Position numbers and translations under genes: made by a program. Source: Tangfeifania diversioriginum (GTDB lineage Bacteria > Bacteroidota > Bacteroidia > Bacteroidales > Prolixibacteraceae). Taken from it: 64,000 nt of DNA. The notes under the pieces were generated by a model. That model worked only from the letters and a program-made list of their open reading frames with translations, did no database searches and had not been told where the DNA came from. The stretch is taken from positions 242,989-306,988 of the forward strand of contig NZ_FQZE01000001.1 in assembly GCF_900141875.1 (NCBI RefSeq), given 5' to 3'. Each line of letters opens with the position of its first letter. The first letter of the stretch is position 1. This document shows positions 17,676-25,942 of this stretch, piece after piece.

Positions 17676-18410
17676 TCAACGTTTTTTCCCATCGGTATCG
17701 AGCATCGGAACAAAACGCACGGGTAAAATACTTTTTTGCTTCAGTTTATCCCGGTTTTTTATGAGAAGAACAAGCTGCTGAACTGCATCTCCCCCAACGG
17801 GAATAACCATTCTTCCGCCTTCGGCCAACTGGTTTTTAAGTGGTTCGGGGACATCAGTTGGTGCACAGGTTACAATAATGGCATCAAACGGGGCATGCTC
17901 GGGCCAGCCTTTGTAACCATCGCCAATTTTAGTGTAAATATTTGTGTACCCCAGTTCATCGAATAAACTTTTCGCTTTATTTCCCAGGTTTTCAAAAATT
18001 TCGATGGTATAAACCGAATCCACAATTTCGGCTAAAATGGCCGCCTGATAACCCGAACCGGTTCCGATTTCGAGTACTTTATCGTCTTGTTCAAGATTTA
18101 GCGCTTCTGTCATGTAAGCTACAATGTAGGGCTGCGAAATGGTTTGGCCTTCGTCTATTGGTAGCGGCGAGTCCTGATAGGCCATTGAAATATAGCGCGG
18201 CAAAACAAACTTGTGGCGTTCCACTTTTCTGAAAGCTTTCAGCACCTGTTCATCCTCAATTCCACGGGCCTCCAGTTGTGTTTTTACCATTTGTTCGCGC
18301 AATCCGCTGAAGTTTCCCTCCTGGCCAACGCATGCTGAGAAGGAAAAAAACAGCAGCGCTAAAGTGAATACAACTTTTGAATGACTTAATTCCTTTTTAC
18401 CAGTTTTCAT
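17676..18410 (-). CDS. pcm: Exported protein-L-isoaspartate O-methyltransferase
   Basis: PIMT methylates isoaspartyl residues in damaged proteins using S-adenosylmethionine. The family core is clear: YQDSPLPIDEGQTISQPYIVAYMTEAL, the SAM loop VLEIGTGSGYQAAILAE and IGDGYKGWPEHAPFDAIIVTCAP. Unlike cytosolic PIMT it begins with a basic stretch and a hydrophobic signal (VVFTLALLFFSFSAC), with Cys27 as a possible lipid site. I start at MKTGKKE; an upstream ATG at 18437 adds nine residues. If exported, it needs periplasmic SAM, so its cellular side is a real question. The SAM-binding loop looks intact. Confidence 0.85.
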   Translation of the reverse strand: MKTGKKELSHSKVVFTLALLFFSFSACVGQEGNFSGLREQMVKTQLEARGIEDEQVLKAFRKVERHKFVLPRYISMAYQDSPLPIDEGQTISQPYIVAYMTEALNLEQDDKVLEIGTGSGYQAAILAEIVDSVYTIEIFENLGNKAKSLFDELGYTNIYTKIGDGYKGWPEHAPFDAIIVTCAPTDVPEPLKNQLAEGGRMVIPVGGDAVQQLVLLIKNRDKLKQKSILPVRFVPMLDTDGKKR

Positions 18411-18604
18411 AGCTGAACCTTCCTTTTCTGATATCAACGAAACAGAAAAATGAAGGTTACTTCAGAATATAAAGAATTACTTTTAAAATTCCCCAACATA
18501 TCCCCTATAAACCCAATCGGTTCGCATCATTGATTTATACCCTTAGCAAATGAGTTACTCAAATTGGGAAAAATCAGGTTGAATAAATAGTAATGCTGAA
18601 TGGA

Positions 18605-20380
18605 TTAGTATTGCTGGCTTTTAACAAGCACTACACTTTGGCTAGCTCCATTTTGGAAAGTGGCATTTAAAATAAATGTCGAAGGGATTTCATTGAGTTT
18701 TAAATCGGCAGTGTGAAGGTTTCTCATTAGTTTCGACAGCAATAATTTTCCAGACATGTCAAAAATTTCAATGCTCCTCAGCAGGTTCGGGGAATAAACC
18801 TGGATGTTGTCGTAAAACGGATTGGGCCATACTTTCAGGTTGCTCGAAAACTGATTTTCGTGTGTAAAAGTGGCGGAATTTTTCAATTTTATGGATTCAA
18901 TTTCAACCTGCCCTGTTCCTTCTTTCCCAAAAATTCCGTAATTGATATACACTTTTATCCACTTAATTAAATCAAGTTGGTATATCCCGTCGGGATTTTG
19001 GCCAAATGTGTAGGTGTAAGTATGAAAATCTCCATCACTTTCAAATGAGTTAATTTTAAACAGGTCATTCAGGTTTACTTTGCCGTTTGCATCTACCAAA
19101 TCTATTCGAAAAGAGCCGGGAACAGGTGCCGGGGTTTTAAGTGAAAATTCCATTTTACTGAAACCGGTCAGATCAACCGGATCGGGAAATTCATATAATA
19201 TGTGCGGATTTTCACCGGGAGCGTTTATTTCGTACCCGGCAATTAAGGAAGCCGTTCCGGCCAATTCAAGCTGGTTTGAATTGCCCGGAACTGCCTGCCA
19301 AAGATTGTTGTTCTGGTCGTCGAACAGCGGCACCTCAAAGCTTTCTCCCGAAGGTTTTTGCACGGTAGTCACAAAAAAAGGATCGGCAGCAATAGTATCG
19401 CAATCCGACTGCAGTTCGAGCTGAACATTTCCGCCAGTATTCCCCCATTTTACTGTAACTTGTGCCGAACCTTCGCCATCTGTCACTTCTGTACCTTCAG
19501 GAAAACTCCAATCATACTCAACACCCTGAATTTCAAGCGTTGAGAAAATTAATTCCTCGTTTGGTTCAGCGTTTTTTTTTCCGTCTATCACGGGTTTCGG
19601 CAACTCCTTCTGAAACACTTTCACGTAATCAATTTCCATGGTTGCCTCATCCAAGTTGGGATCGACTCCTTGTGCTCCGCCCCAGTCACCGCCAATGGCA
19701 ATATTCAGTAGGAGATGAAAACGTTTGTCGAACGGCCATTCCTTATAAGTTTTTTTGGGATTTTCAATCCGGTAATATTCATCCCCGTCCACATACCATA
19801 TAATTTCATACTCAGTCCAGTCAATGGTATATACATGAAATTGGGTGGAAACATTTTCCACTTCCACCGATTTTCCCAGCTGTGTTCCAATAGAATGATT
19901 AAATGCTTCGGTGTGGATTGTTCCGTGAACAGTACCAAAATCGTAGCCCACGTGTTCCATAATATCGATTTCGCCGCTCGCGGGCCATCCGCCGTATTCC
20001 CAGTCGGTGGGCAACATCCAGATGGCCGGCCAGGTACCAACGCCTTCGGGTAGTTTGGCTTTTACTTCAATGCGGCCGTAAAGCCAGTCACCTTTCCCTT
20101 TGGTAACCAGCCTTGCAGAAGTCCAACTCCCGCTTGATTTTACGGCTTTGATGGTGAGTTTTCCATCATGCACAAAGGAGTTGGTCCTCGAGTCAGTATA
20201 ATATTGAAGTTCATTGTTACCCCAGCCGTCGCCGCCAATATCGTAGCCCCATTTTTCACTGTCGGGTGCGCCGGTATATTCAAAATTATCGGACCAAACC
20301 AGGTATGAACAGGAATCCTGGGCTCCCGCAGGGAACCTGATTAACACAAGAATGATGATCAAAAAACTAATTTTATTCAT
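18605..20380 (-). CDS. Secreted GH16 beta-glucanase (laminarinase-like) with sorting tail
   Basis: Start is at MNKISF, which gives a clean signal peptide ending at about residue 20 (AGAQ); an earlier ATG at 20425 adds 15 residues. Residues about 25-265 form a GH16 beta-jellyroll with catalytic GEIDIMEH: Glu137 nucleophile, Asp139, Glu142 acid/base, the methionine bulge form typical of beta-1,3-glucanases. Next come a PKD-like module (about 270-350), a carbohydrate-binding-like beta-sandwich (about 360-505) and a C-terminal T9SS type-A-like sorting domain (VWPNPFYDNIQVYS ... MSGKLLLSK). It likely cuts laminarin outside the cell. It is the last gene of the PUL. Confidence 0.9.
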   Translation of the reverse strand: MNKISFLIIILVLIRFPAGAQDSCSYLVWSDNFEYTGAPDSEKWGYDIGGDGWGNNELQYYTDSRTNSFVHDGKLTIKAVKSSGSWTSARLVTKGKGDWLYGRIEVKAKLPEGVGTWPAIWMLPTDWEYGGWPASGEIDIMEHVGYDFGTVHGTIHTEAFNHSIGTQLGKSVEVENVSTQFHVYTIDWTEYEIIWYVDGDEYYRIENPKKTYKEWPFDKRFHLLLNIAIGGDWGGAQGVDPNLDEATMEIDYVKVFQKELPKPVIDGKKNAEPNEELIFSTLEIQGVEYDWSFPEGTEVTDGEGSAQVTVKWGNTGGNVQLELQSDCDTIAADPFFVTTVQKPSGESFEVPLFDDQNNNLWQAVPGNSNQLELAGTASLIAGYEINAPGENPHILYEFPDPVDLTGFSKMEFSLKTPAPVPGSFRIDLVDANGKVNLNDLFKINSFESDGDFHTYTYTFGQNPDGIYQLDLIKWIKVYINYGIFGKEGTGQVEIESIKLKNSATFTHENQFSSNLKVWPNPFYDNIQVYSPNLLRSIEIFDMSGKLLLSKLMRNLHTADLKLNEIPSTFILNATFQNGASQSVVLVKSQQY

Positions 20381-20502
20381 CTCACTAAAATTGTTTATTT
20401 CATTTGTATTCGATGTAACTCTCAATGAATTTTAATTCTTCTTGGTTGTGAATTTGAAGAATGAAAATTCATGTTCGTTTCATATCAATTTTTATTTCCT
20501 GA

Positions 20503-22752
20503 TTATTCAAAGGCAAATTCACCTTTTAATCCATCCACAGAATTGGGACCAATCCACACATCGAAATCGCCCGGTTCAGTCGCAAACTCTTCGCCATTAA
20601 AAAATTCCAAATCGGCAGGTGCAATTTCAAACTGAACGTTTTTGGATTCCCCCGGCGTTAATCTGATTTTTTTGAATCCTTTCAGCTCTTTTACCGGGCG
20701 TGTAAGACTTCCCACCCTGTCGCGAATATACAGTTGCACGATTTCATCAGTTTCAAAATTACCAATATTTTGTACATCGGCTGAAACAGAAATGTTACTG
20801 TTTGAGTTTAAAACCTTATTTGAAAGTTTTAAATTGGAATACTGAAATTTGGTGTACGACAAGCCAAATCCGAAAGGAAACAAGGGATCAATACCGTAGT
20901 CCAAATGCATGGATTTAAATCCAAGCGATAATTGTTTGGAATTTCTCGGAATATCGTCAATATGAATCACATCTGATTTTGATGCCGGTCTTCCGGTGTT
21001 TTTGTGGTAATGGTAAAGTGGAATTTGCCCGGCTCCTTTTACAAACGTAACCGGAAGTTTACCTGTAGGAGAATAATCGCCAAAAACCAAATCGGCAATG
21101 GCAGGTCCGGCCATTGTTCCCGGGTGCCAGGCGTACAAAACGGCATCGGCCATTTCCAGTTCCTGCTGAATGTCCAGTGGCCGGCCAGCCATAATAATAA
21201 GAATCAGCGGTTTTCCGGTCTTCTTTAATTTCCGGATCAACTCCGTTTGAATGCCGGGCAAATCAATGATTCCCCTGGAGTTGGCTTCACCGGAAAGAAT
21301 TGCTTCTTCGCCAGCAAAAAAGAGGATAGCTTCTGAACTTTTTGCAGCAGCCAGCGCTGCCGCAAAACCTTTTTGGGATTTGTCGCGGCTGTATTCCAAT
21401 CCGGCGGCATAATGCAGTCTGTTCCCCAATAAATTCTGAAAGGTAGTTTTTGGTGTTTCCGAATCTTCTTCGTTCCCGTCAAACACCCAGGTTCCCATTT
21501 GGTCGTGCGGCGCATCAGCCAGCGGGCCGATAACTGCCAACGAACCATTTTCTTTGGAAAGCGGAAGAACGTGATTGCTGTTTTTCAGCAGAACCATGCT
21601 GTTGCGCGCCAGTTCGCGGGCATGTGCCAGGTGCGAACCTGCCAGGATGGTATCGCTGCTCAATGCTGCATTTTCAACGGGTTTATCAAAAAGGCCCAGT
21701 TGAAATTTTACACGTAAAATATTTGCCACCCGCTCATCTATCAACTCTTCACTGATTTTCCCTTCTTCAATCAGTTTTTTCAGGTTTTCAATATATGCCG
21801 TGGTTGCCATTTCCATATCGACACCGGCCTTTACCGCGATTTCAGCGGCGTGTTTTTTGTCGGCAGCGTAGCCATGAGGAATCATTTCTTCAATGGAAGC
21901 CCAGTCACTAACCACCATTCCCTTGTAATTCCACTCATCGCGTAAAATTGTTTTCAGCGTAAATTCATTTCCGGAAGTAGGCACGCCATTTAAATCGTTG
22001 AAAGCCGACATAAAAGTCAGCACCCCGGCGTTTTGGGCAGCTTTGAATGGTTTTAAATGAACATTCCGTAAAAGTGGTTCTGGAATGTAAGTGGTGTTGT
22101 AATCCCGGCCTGCCTCCGACATGCCGTAACCCACAAAATGTTTGGCGCAAGCGGCAACTGCCGACGGACTGTTTAAATCTCCCTGTATTCCTTCCACCAT
22201 TGCTTTGGCAAACTGCGAAGTAAGAAACGGGTCTTCGCCGGTAGTTTCGGCAATCCTGCCCCAACGCGGATCCCAGGTGATATCGATCATCGGGGCGAAC
22301 GTCCAGTTAACACCCATGGAAGCCGCTTCAACCGCAGAAATACGCATGGCTCGCTTAACCAGGGTGGTGTCCCACGAAGAGGCCATTCCCAGCGGGATGG
22401 GAAAAACAGTGCGGTAACCGTGAATGACATCGCGCCCAAAAAGCAACGGAATTCCCAGCCGGCTTTCTTCTATTGCAATGCGCTGTATTTCAGCTACCTT
22501 TTCAGTGCCCTGAATGTTTAAGAATGAACCGACCCGGCCTTCTTTCACTGCATTTTTTAAATCTTCATCGCTTGAAAAATGAAAGTCGGATGCCTGAAAC
22601 ATCTGTCCGATTTTTTCGTCGAGGGTCATCTTTTCGACCAGGGCATCTACCTTAGCTTCAATATTGTTATTCGATTTTTGGGTTGATTTAGGCAAACATC
22701 CGCCCAAAAATATCATCAACCCCCCAACAATCAAAAAAGTTTTTTTAAACAT
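20503..22752 (-). CDS. bglX: GH3 beta-glucosidase lipoprotein
   Basis: Retaining glycoside hydrolase family 3, cutting beta-linked glucose from oligosaccharides. From MFKKTF it has a signal with lipobox LGGC (Cys19), which predicts an outer-membrane-anchored or periplasmic enzyme. The N-terminal barrel carries PLLFGRDVIHGYRTVFPIPL, KHFVGYG and the nucleophile Asp in GMVVSDWAS. The second domain carries LLKNSNHVLPL and LYAWHPGTMAGPAIADLVFGDYSPTGKLPVTF (LFGDYSPTGKLP block), followed by a fibronectin-type III C-terminus (FGFGLSYTKF). Its 749 residues match BglX. In this PUL it should finish laminari-oligosaccharides. The gene follows an internal terminator. Confidence 0.92.
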   Translation of the reverse strand: MFKKTFLIVGGLMIFLGGCLPKSTQKSNNNIEAKVDALVEKMTLDEKIGQMFQASDFHFSSDEDLKNAVKEGRVGSFLNIQGTEKVAEIQRIAIEESRLGIPLLFGRDVIHGYRTVFPIPLGMASSWDTTLVKRAMRISAVEAASMGVNWTFAPMIDITWDPRWGRIAETTGEDPFLTSQFAKAMVEGIQGDLNSPSAVAACAKHFVGYGMSEAGRDYNTTYIPEPLLRNVHLKPFKAAQNAGVLTFMSAFNDLNGVPTSGNEFTLKTILRDEWNYKGMVVSDWASIEEMIPHGYAADKKHAAEIAVKAGVDMEMATTAYIENLKKLIEEGKISEELIDERVANILRVKFQLGLFDKPVENAALSSDTILAGSHLAHARELARNSMVLLKNSNHVLPLSKENGSLAVIGPLADAPHDQMGTWVFDGNEEDSETPKTTFQNLLGNRLHYAAGLEYSRDKSQKGFAAALAAAKSSEAILFFAGEEAILSGEANSRGIIDLPGIQTELIRKLKKTGKPLILIIMAGRPLDIQQELEMADAVLYAWHPGTMAGPAIADLVFGDYSPTGKLPVTFVKGAGQIPLYHYHKNTGRPASKSDVIHIDDIPRNSKQLSLGFKSMHLDYGIDPLFPFGFGLSYTKFQYSNLKLSNKVLNSNSNISVSADVQNIGNFETDEIVQLYIRDRVGSLTRPVKELKGFKKIRLTPGESKNVQFEIAPADLEFFNGEEFATEPGDFDVWIGPNSVDGLKGEFAFE

Positions 22753-22820
22753 TACATATCGTTGTATCATTCGGAATATATAAAATCTATTTTTATAAAG
22801 TAGTAAAACGATGAGAGGAT

Positions 22821-22875
22821 AAAAAGGGTTTGCCCGTTAGAACAGCCTGATTGCCTTAACTAAACGAACAAACCC
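22821..22875 (-). terminator. Internal PUL terminator/attenuator
   Basis: On the minus strand GGGTTTG-TT-CGTTTAG pairs with CTAACG-GG-CAAACCC (one 2-nt internal mismatch), followed directly by TTTTTATCC. It lies 32 bp after the stop of the glycan-binding protein gene, before bglX. No good promoter is seen in the 50 bp between it and bglX, so read-through may set enzyme levels. Confidence 0.7.
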
Positions 22876-22906
22876 ATAATATTTAATCCAAAATGGTTAA
22901 CAATTA

Positions 22907-24367
22907 TTACTCGTGAAAACGGAAATCGTCGAAGAAGAAAACACCACCGCCATCATGTCCTTCCATGCCGAACTGAACAACAATCTTGTCGTAGTCTTCA
23001 CGATCGGCAACACTACTAAAATCAAATGTTAATTCAATCCATTTATCCATCACAATATCGTTCTCGATAATTTCGGTTTGAGTTTCCCATGCCATGTCAC
23101 CTTTTTCGCTGTTCTGTAATTTCACGGCCAGGGCAGGTAACAATTTAGTATTGGTAATCCAACTTCCTGCAACATTATTTTCTGTTTCATAATCGTTGTA
23201 AGAAGGGATATATACTTTCATGGTTATTTTGTTTTGTGTACCCAGGTCGAACTTGTAACCATCGGCAACAAAAAACATATTTGAATAGAAAGTGCCGGCT
23301 TGTTTTTGGTACAAGGCCACTTTTGATGAAGAATTAGCACCTACAGGGGCAGGGTTTGAATAAGAATAACTGGTTAAATCGCCCATTTCCTGTCCGTCGA
23401 AAACAACATCAAAACTTTCATCTTCAAAATCTTCTGATAATGGTTCTGCCTCCAAAGGTAATTCAGGCTTTTGTGGTTCAACGTTAAGTTCCTCAGGAAC
23501 AAAACGATAAAACCACGCATTGCCCGGCTCAACAGTACTTGCTGCCTTTAAGTACATTTCATTATCTGAAATAGACAAGATTTTGTAGGTTGACGTTCCG
23601 GCATAATGTCCCATAAAAGCTCCATCACTCAAAACAATGGTTGAATCCGATGTATTAAGCGTAAAACTATAGCTATCGGCCGGAGTATATTCCACGTCAA
23701 AATCACCTGCCGGAGGAACAGTAGCATTGGTATAACCTTCGGCAGCAAGTGCATCAACACCAGCCTGGTTTGTATAAACCATACCGTTGTTTTCCCAAAT
23801 AAATTCAACACCTACTTGCTTAAATGTAAAAGTATTGTGGTAAAGCGAACATTCAAGCTTATCATTTGGCGCGGCATTCCACCAGTCAGCAGAATTCGAT
23901 TCTACCGGGCCAACACCAAAATGCCCTGCATGATACTGATCGAATACCCAGGTTTTACCTTCGAGAGCTTCAACGCCGCCCGTTAACTGCGTATATAGCG
24001 GATGGTCGAGCAAAGCCATGTCATTTTCTGCAATATCAATTGTTTTGGTTAATGTAGCAGAGCCACCGCTTGTTGCCAGGGTCAAAGTAACCTCGTAAGC
24101 ACCTTTCAATGGATACTGCGCTTCAACTACCTGTCCTTTTGAAGTTGAACCATTCCCAAAATCCCAAACTGCCACTCCTGGCATTTCAGAAGTATTCGTA
24201 AATGCGATGATATTATTTGATTCAGCAGTGGGTTCCATACTGAAATTCAGATCTTCAGCAGTGGGCGCAGTTCCCAGCTCATAATCATCAATTACCTGTG
24301 GTTCACAAGCTGTTATTAGTATTATTGCTAATACGGCAAACATTCCTGTTTTAAATATATTCTTCAT
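22907..24367 (-). CDS. PKD-domain surface glycan-binding lipoprotein
   Basis: A 486-residue lipoprotein (lipobox ITAC, Cys21) in the SusE/SGBP-B position behind SusD. Residues about 40-115 form a PKD domain (AVWDFGNGSTSKGQVVEAQYPLKGAYEVTLTL). The middle region is rich in Trp/Tyr (TWVFDQYHAGHFGVGP), and about 320-486 is a jellyroll resembling a CBM (SEDFEDESFDVVFDG ... VVQFGMEGHDGGGVFFFDDFRF). No catalytic motif is seen. It should hold glucan chains at the cell surface for the SusCD complex. Separated from susD by 27 bp and followed by a terminator. Confidence 0.8.
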   Translation of the reverse strand: MKNIFKTGMFAVLAIILITACEPQVIDDYELGTAPTAEDLNFSMEPTAESNNIIAFTNTSEMPGVAVWDFGNGSTSKGQVVEAQYPLKGAYEVTLTLATSGGSATLTKTIDIAENDMALLDHPLYTQLTGGVEALEGKTWVFDQYHAGHFGVGPVESNSADWWNAAPNDKLECSLYHNTFTFKQVGVEFIWENNGMVYTNQAGVDALAAEGYTNATVPPAGDFDVEYTPADSYSFTLNTSDSTIVLSDGAFMGHYAGTSTYKILSISDNEMYLKAASTVEPGNAWFYRFVPEELNVEPQKPELPLEAEPLSEDFEDESFDVVFDGQEMGDLTSYSYSNPAPVGANSSSKVALYQKQAGTFYSNMFFVADGYKFDLGTQNKITMKVYIPSYNDYETENNVAGSWITNTKLLPALAVKLQNSEKGDMAWETQTEIIENDIVMDKWIELTFDFSSVADREDYDKIVVQFGMEGHDGGGVFFFDDFRFHE

Positions 24368-24394
24368 AATAATTTCCTTTTTTAATGGTGACTA

Positions 24395-25921
24395 CTAGTT
24401 ATAACCTTCGTTTTGCTGCAACTTAAACTCCCCTTCGGTTTTATCAATTTCCGACTGTGGAATTGGCAAATATTTCATGTAAGGTTCCCATGTGCGAACC
24501 GATGAAAACTCAGGAAGGTTATCATTGAGTTGTTGCGTGTCTCCCCAACGAACAACATCCCAAAAACGCATTCCTTCACCCACAAATTCACGGCGACGCT
24601 CAAGCTTAATATTTTCAGCAGTTGCCGGTATTGATTCGAGCCCGGCACGGTTACGTACCATATCGAGGCAATTCTGGGCAGAAACACCATCTACCGGTGC
24701 AACACCATGAATTACAATCAATTCAGCAGCATTTAGCAATGTCTCGGCATAGCGGAAAATACGAACATTGTTTTCGTAGTTCAAATCCTGCGTGTAAGGA
24801 GCCTCGTTGTATCCGGCACGAGCTGCATATTTAGCCATGAAGTAACCGGTATTCTGGAAACGTGGAGTATAAGTACCTTCTTCAAAATAATTAATTGAAG
24901 CCGGAAGGCGTGCGTCACCATCTTCAAATATTTCAACAGTTTGTTCGCGAACAGGGCCAAATCCCCAGCCACCTATATAATTGGCAACACCACTTAATTG
25001 ATCAACACCACTTAATAACTCGTTAGGAGAAATAAAAGCCGGTAAGTTAGTACCGTATCCCTGCCATGCAGCACCCCAGTCTTTACCTTCGGGTAAGTGG
25101 TTGGCTTCAAAAATAGAGCCGGAGCCAAATTCACCGTCACGGGTCCAAATTGATGCGTAGTCAGCCAATTCAAAATCACCGCTGCTGATAATCTCAGCCA
25201 TATCGGCCATTACTTCATTATAACGAGACTGATCCTGTTGATACATAACCACGCGTGCTTTCAACATCATAGCAGCAGCTTTTGTAGCACGACCATCGTT
25301 TTGAGGTGTGGTTTGCATTGGCAATTTGTCGCCTTCAATGGCATAATCGAGGTCTTCAATTATTTGAGTATAAATTTCATCGGCAGTGTACTGTTCAGAC
25401 ATATATGGTTCTGGAAGATCTTCCTCAAAATAAGGGATATTGCCCCAGAATTTCCAAAGCCAGTGTACATAGTATGCCCTCAGAAAATGAGCTTCGGCAG
25501 AATATTGATTTACTTTTTCCTCTGAAACACCAATGGCATTTTCACAAGCTGAAATAGCGTTATTGGTCCGGCTTAAACCACTGTAGTAAATATTCCATAG
25601 TCCTTCGGGCAGTTCTTCTGCGTTTGCATCAAGCTGCGATAAGCGGTAAAGGAATGCCTGGTCACCAGCATTCTGGCCACCTTTGAAAATATCATCCGAA
25701 CGAAGGTCGGACATCAGAACGACACTGTTATACTGATAATCGGCATAACTGTCGAATAGTAAAATCTGGTAACATGAACCAAGGTTTGCCAAAATAGCGC
25801 CCTCGGTTGCTTCACCTCCTGCTTCCTGCGATGAAGTCGGGTATATTGTCAGAAAATCGTCGCTACATGAAGAAGCGGAAAAGAGTGTAGCGATTAACAA
25901 TATTTTGATGTATTTATTCAT
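24395..25921 (-). CDS. susD: SusD/RagB-family nutrient-binding lipoprotein
   Basis: The lid lipoprotein of a SusCD glycan importer. I take MNKYIKILLIATLFSASSC as the start (lipobox SASSC, Cys19); an ATG four codons earlier exists. Family marks are the N-terminal CSDDFLTIYPTSS, tetratricopeptide-like helices (HFLRAYYVHWLWKFWGNIPY, about residue 130-150) and the C-terminal RxxEFxGEGxRFxDVVRWG block (RRREFVGEGMRFWDVVRWG). It lies 9-10 bp downstream of susC, so is translated from the same message. Ligand is probably laminarin by gene context. Confidence 0.95.
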   Translation of the reverse strand: MNKYIKILLIATLFSASSCSDDFLTIYPTSSQEAGGEATEGAILANLGSCYQILLFDSYADYQYNSVVLMSDLRSDDIFKGGQNAGDQAFLYRLSQLDANAEELPEGLWNIYYSGLSRTNNAISACENAIGVSEEKVNQYSAEAHFLRAYYVHWLWKFWGNIPYFEEDLPEPYMSEQYTADEIYTQIIEDLDYAIEGDKLPMQTTPQNDGRATKAAAMMLKARVVMYQQDQSRYNEVMADMAEIISSGDFELADYASIWTRDGEFGSGSIFEANHLPEGKDWGAAWQGYGTNLPAFISPNELLSGVDQLSGVANYIGGWGFGPVREQTVEIFEDGDARLPASINYFEEGTYTPRFQNTGYFMAKYAARAGYNEAPYTQDLNYENNVRIFRYAETLLNAAELIVIHGVAPVDGVSAQNCLDMVRNRAGLESIPATAENIKLERRREFVGEGMRFWDVVRWGDTQQLNDNLPEFSSVRTWEPYMKYLPIPQSEIDKTEGEFKLQQNEGYN

Positions 25922-25942
25922 AATGTTGTTCATTTTTATTGA

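Noticed and set aside
18551..18561. TGAGT-T-ACTCA palindrome after the GH16 gene as a terminator
   Set aside because: The stem is only 5 bp and no T-run follows on the minus strand.
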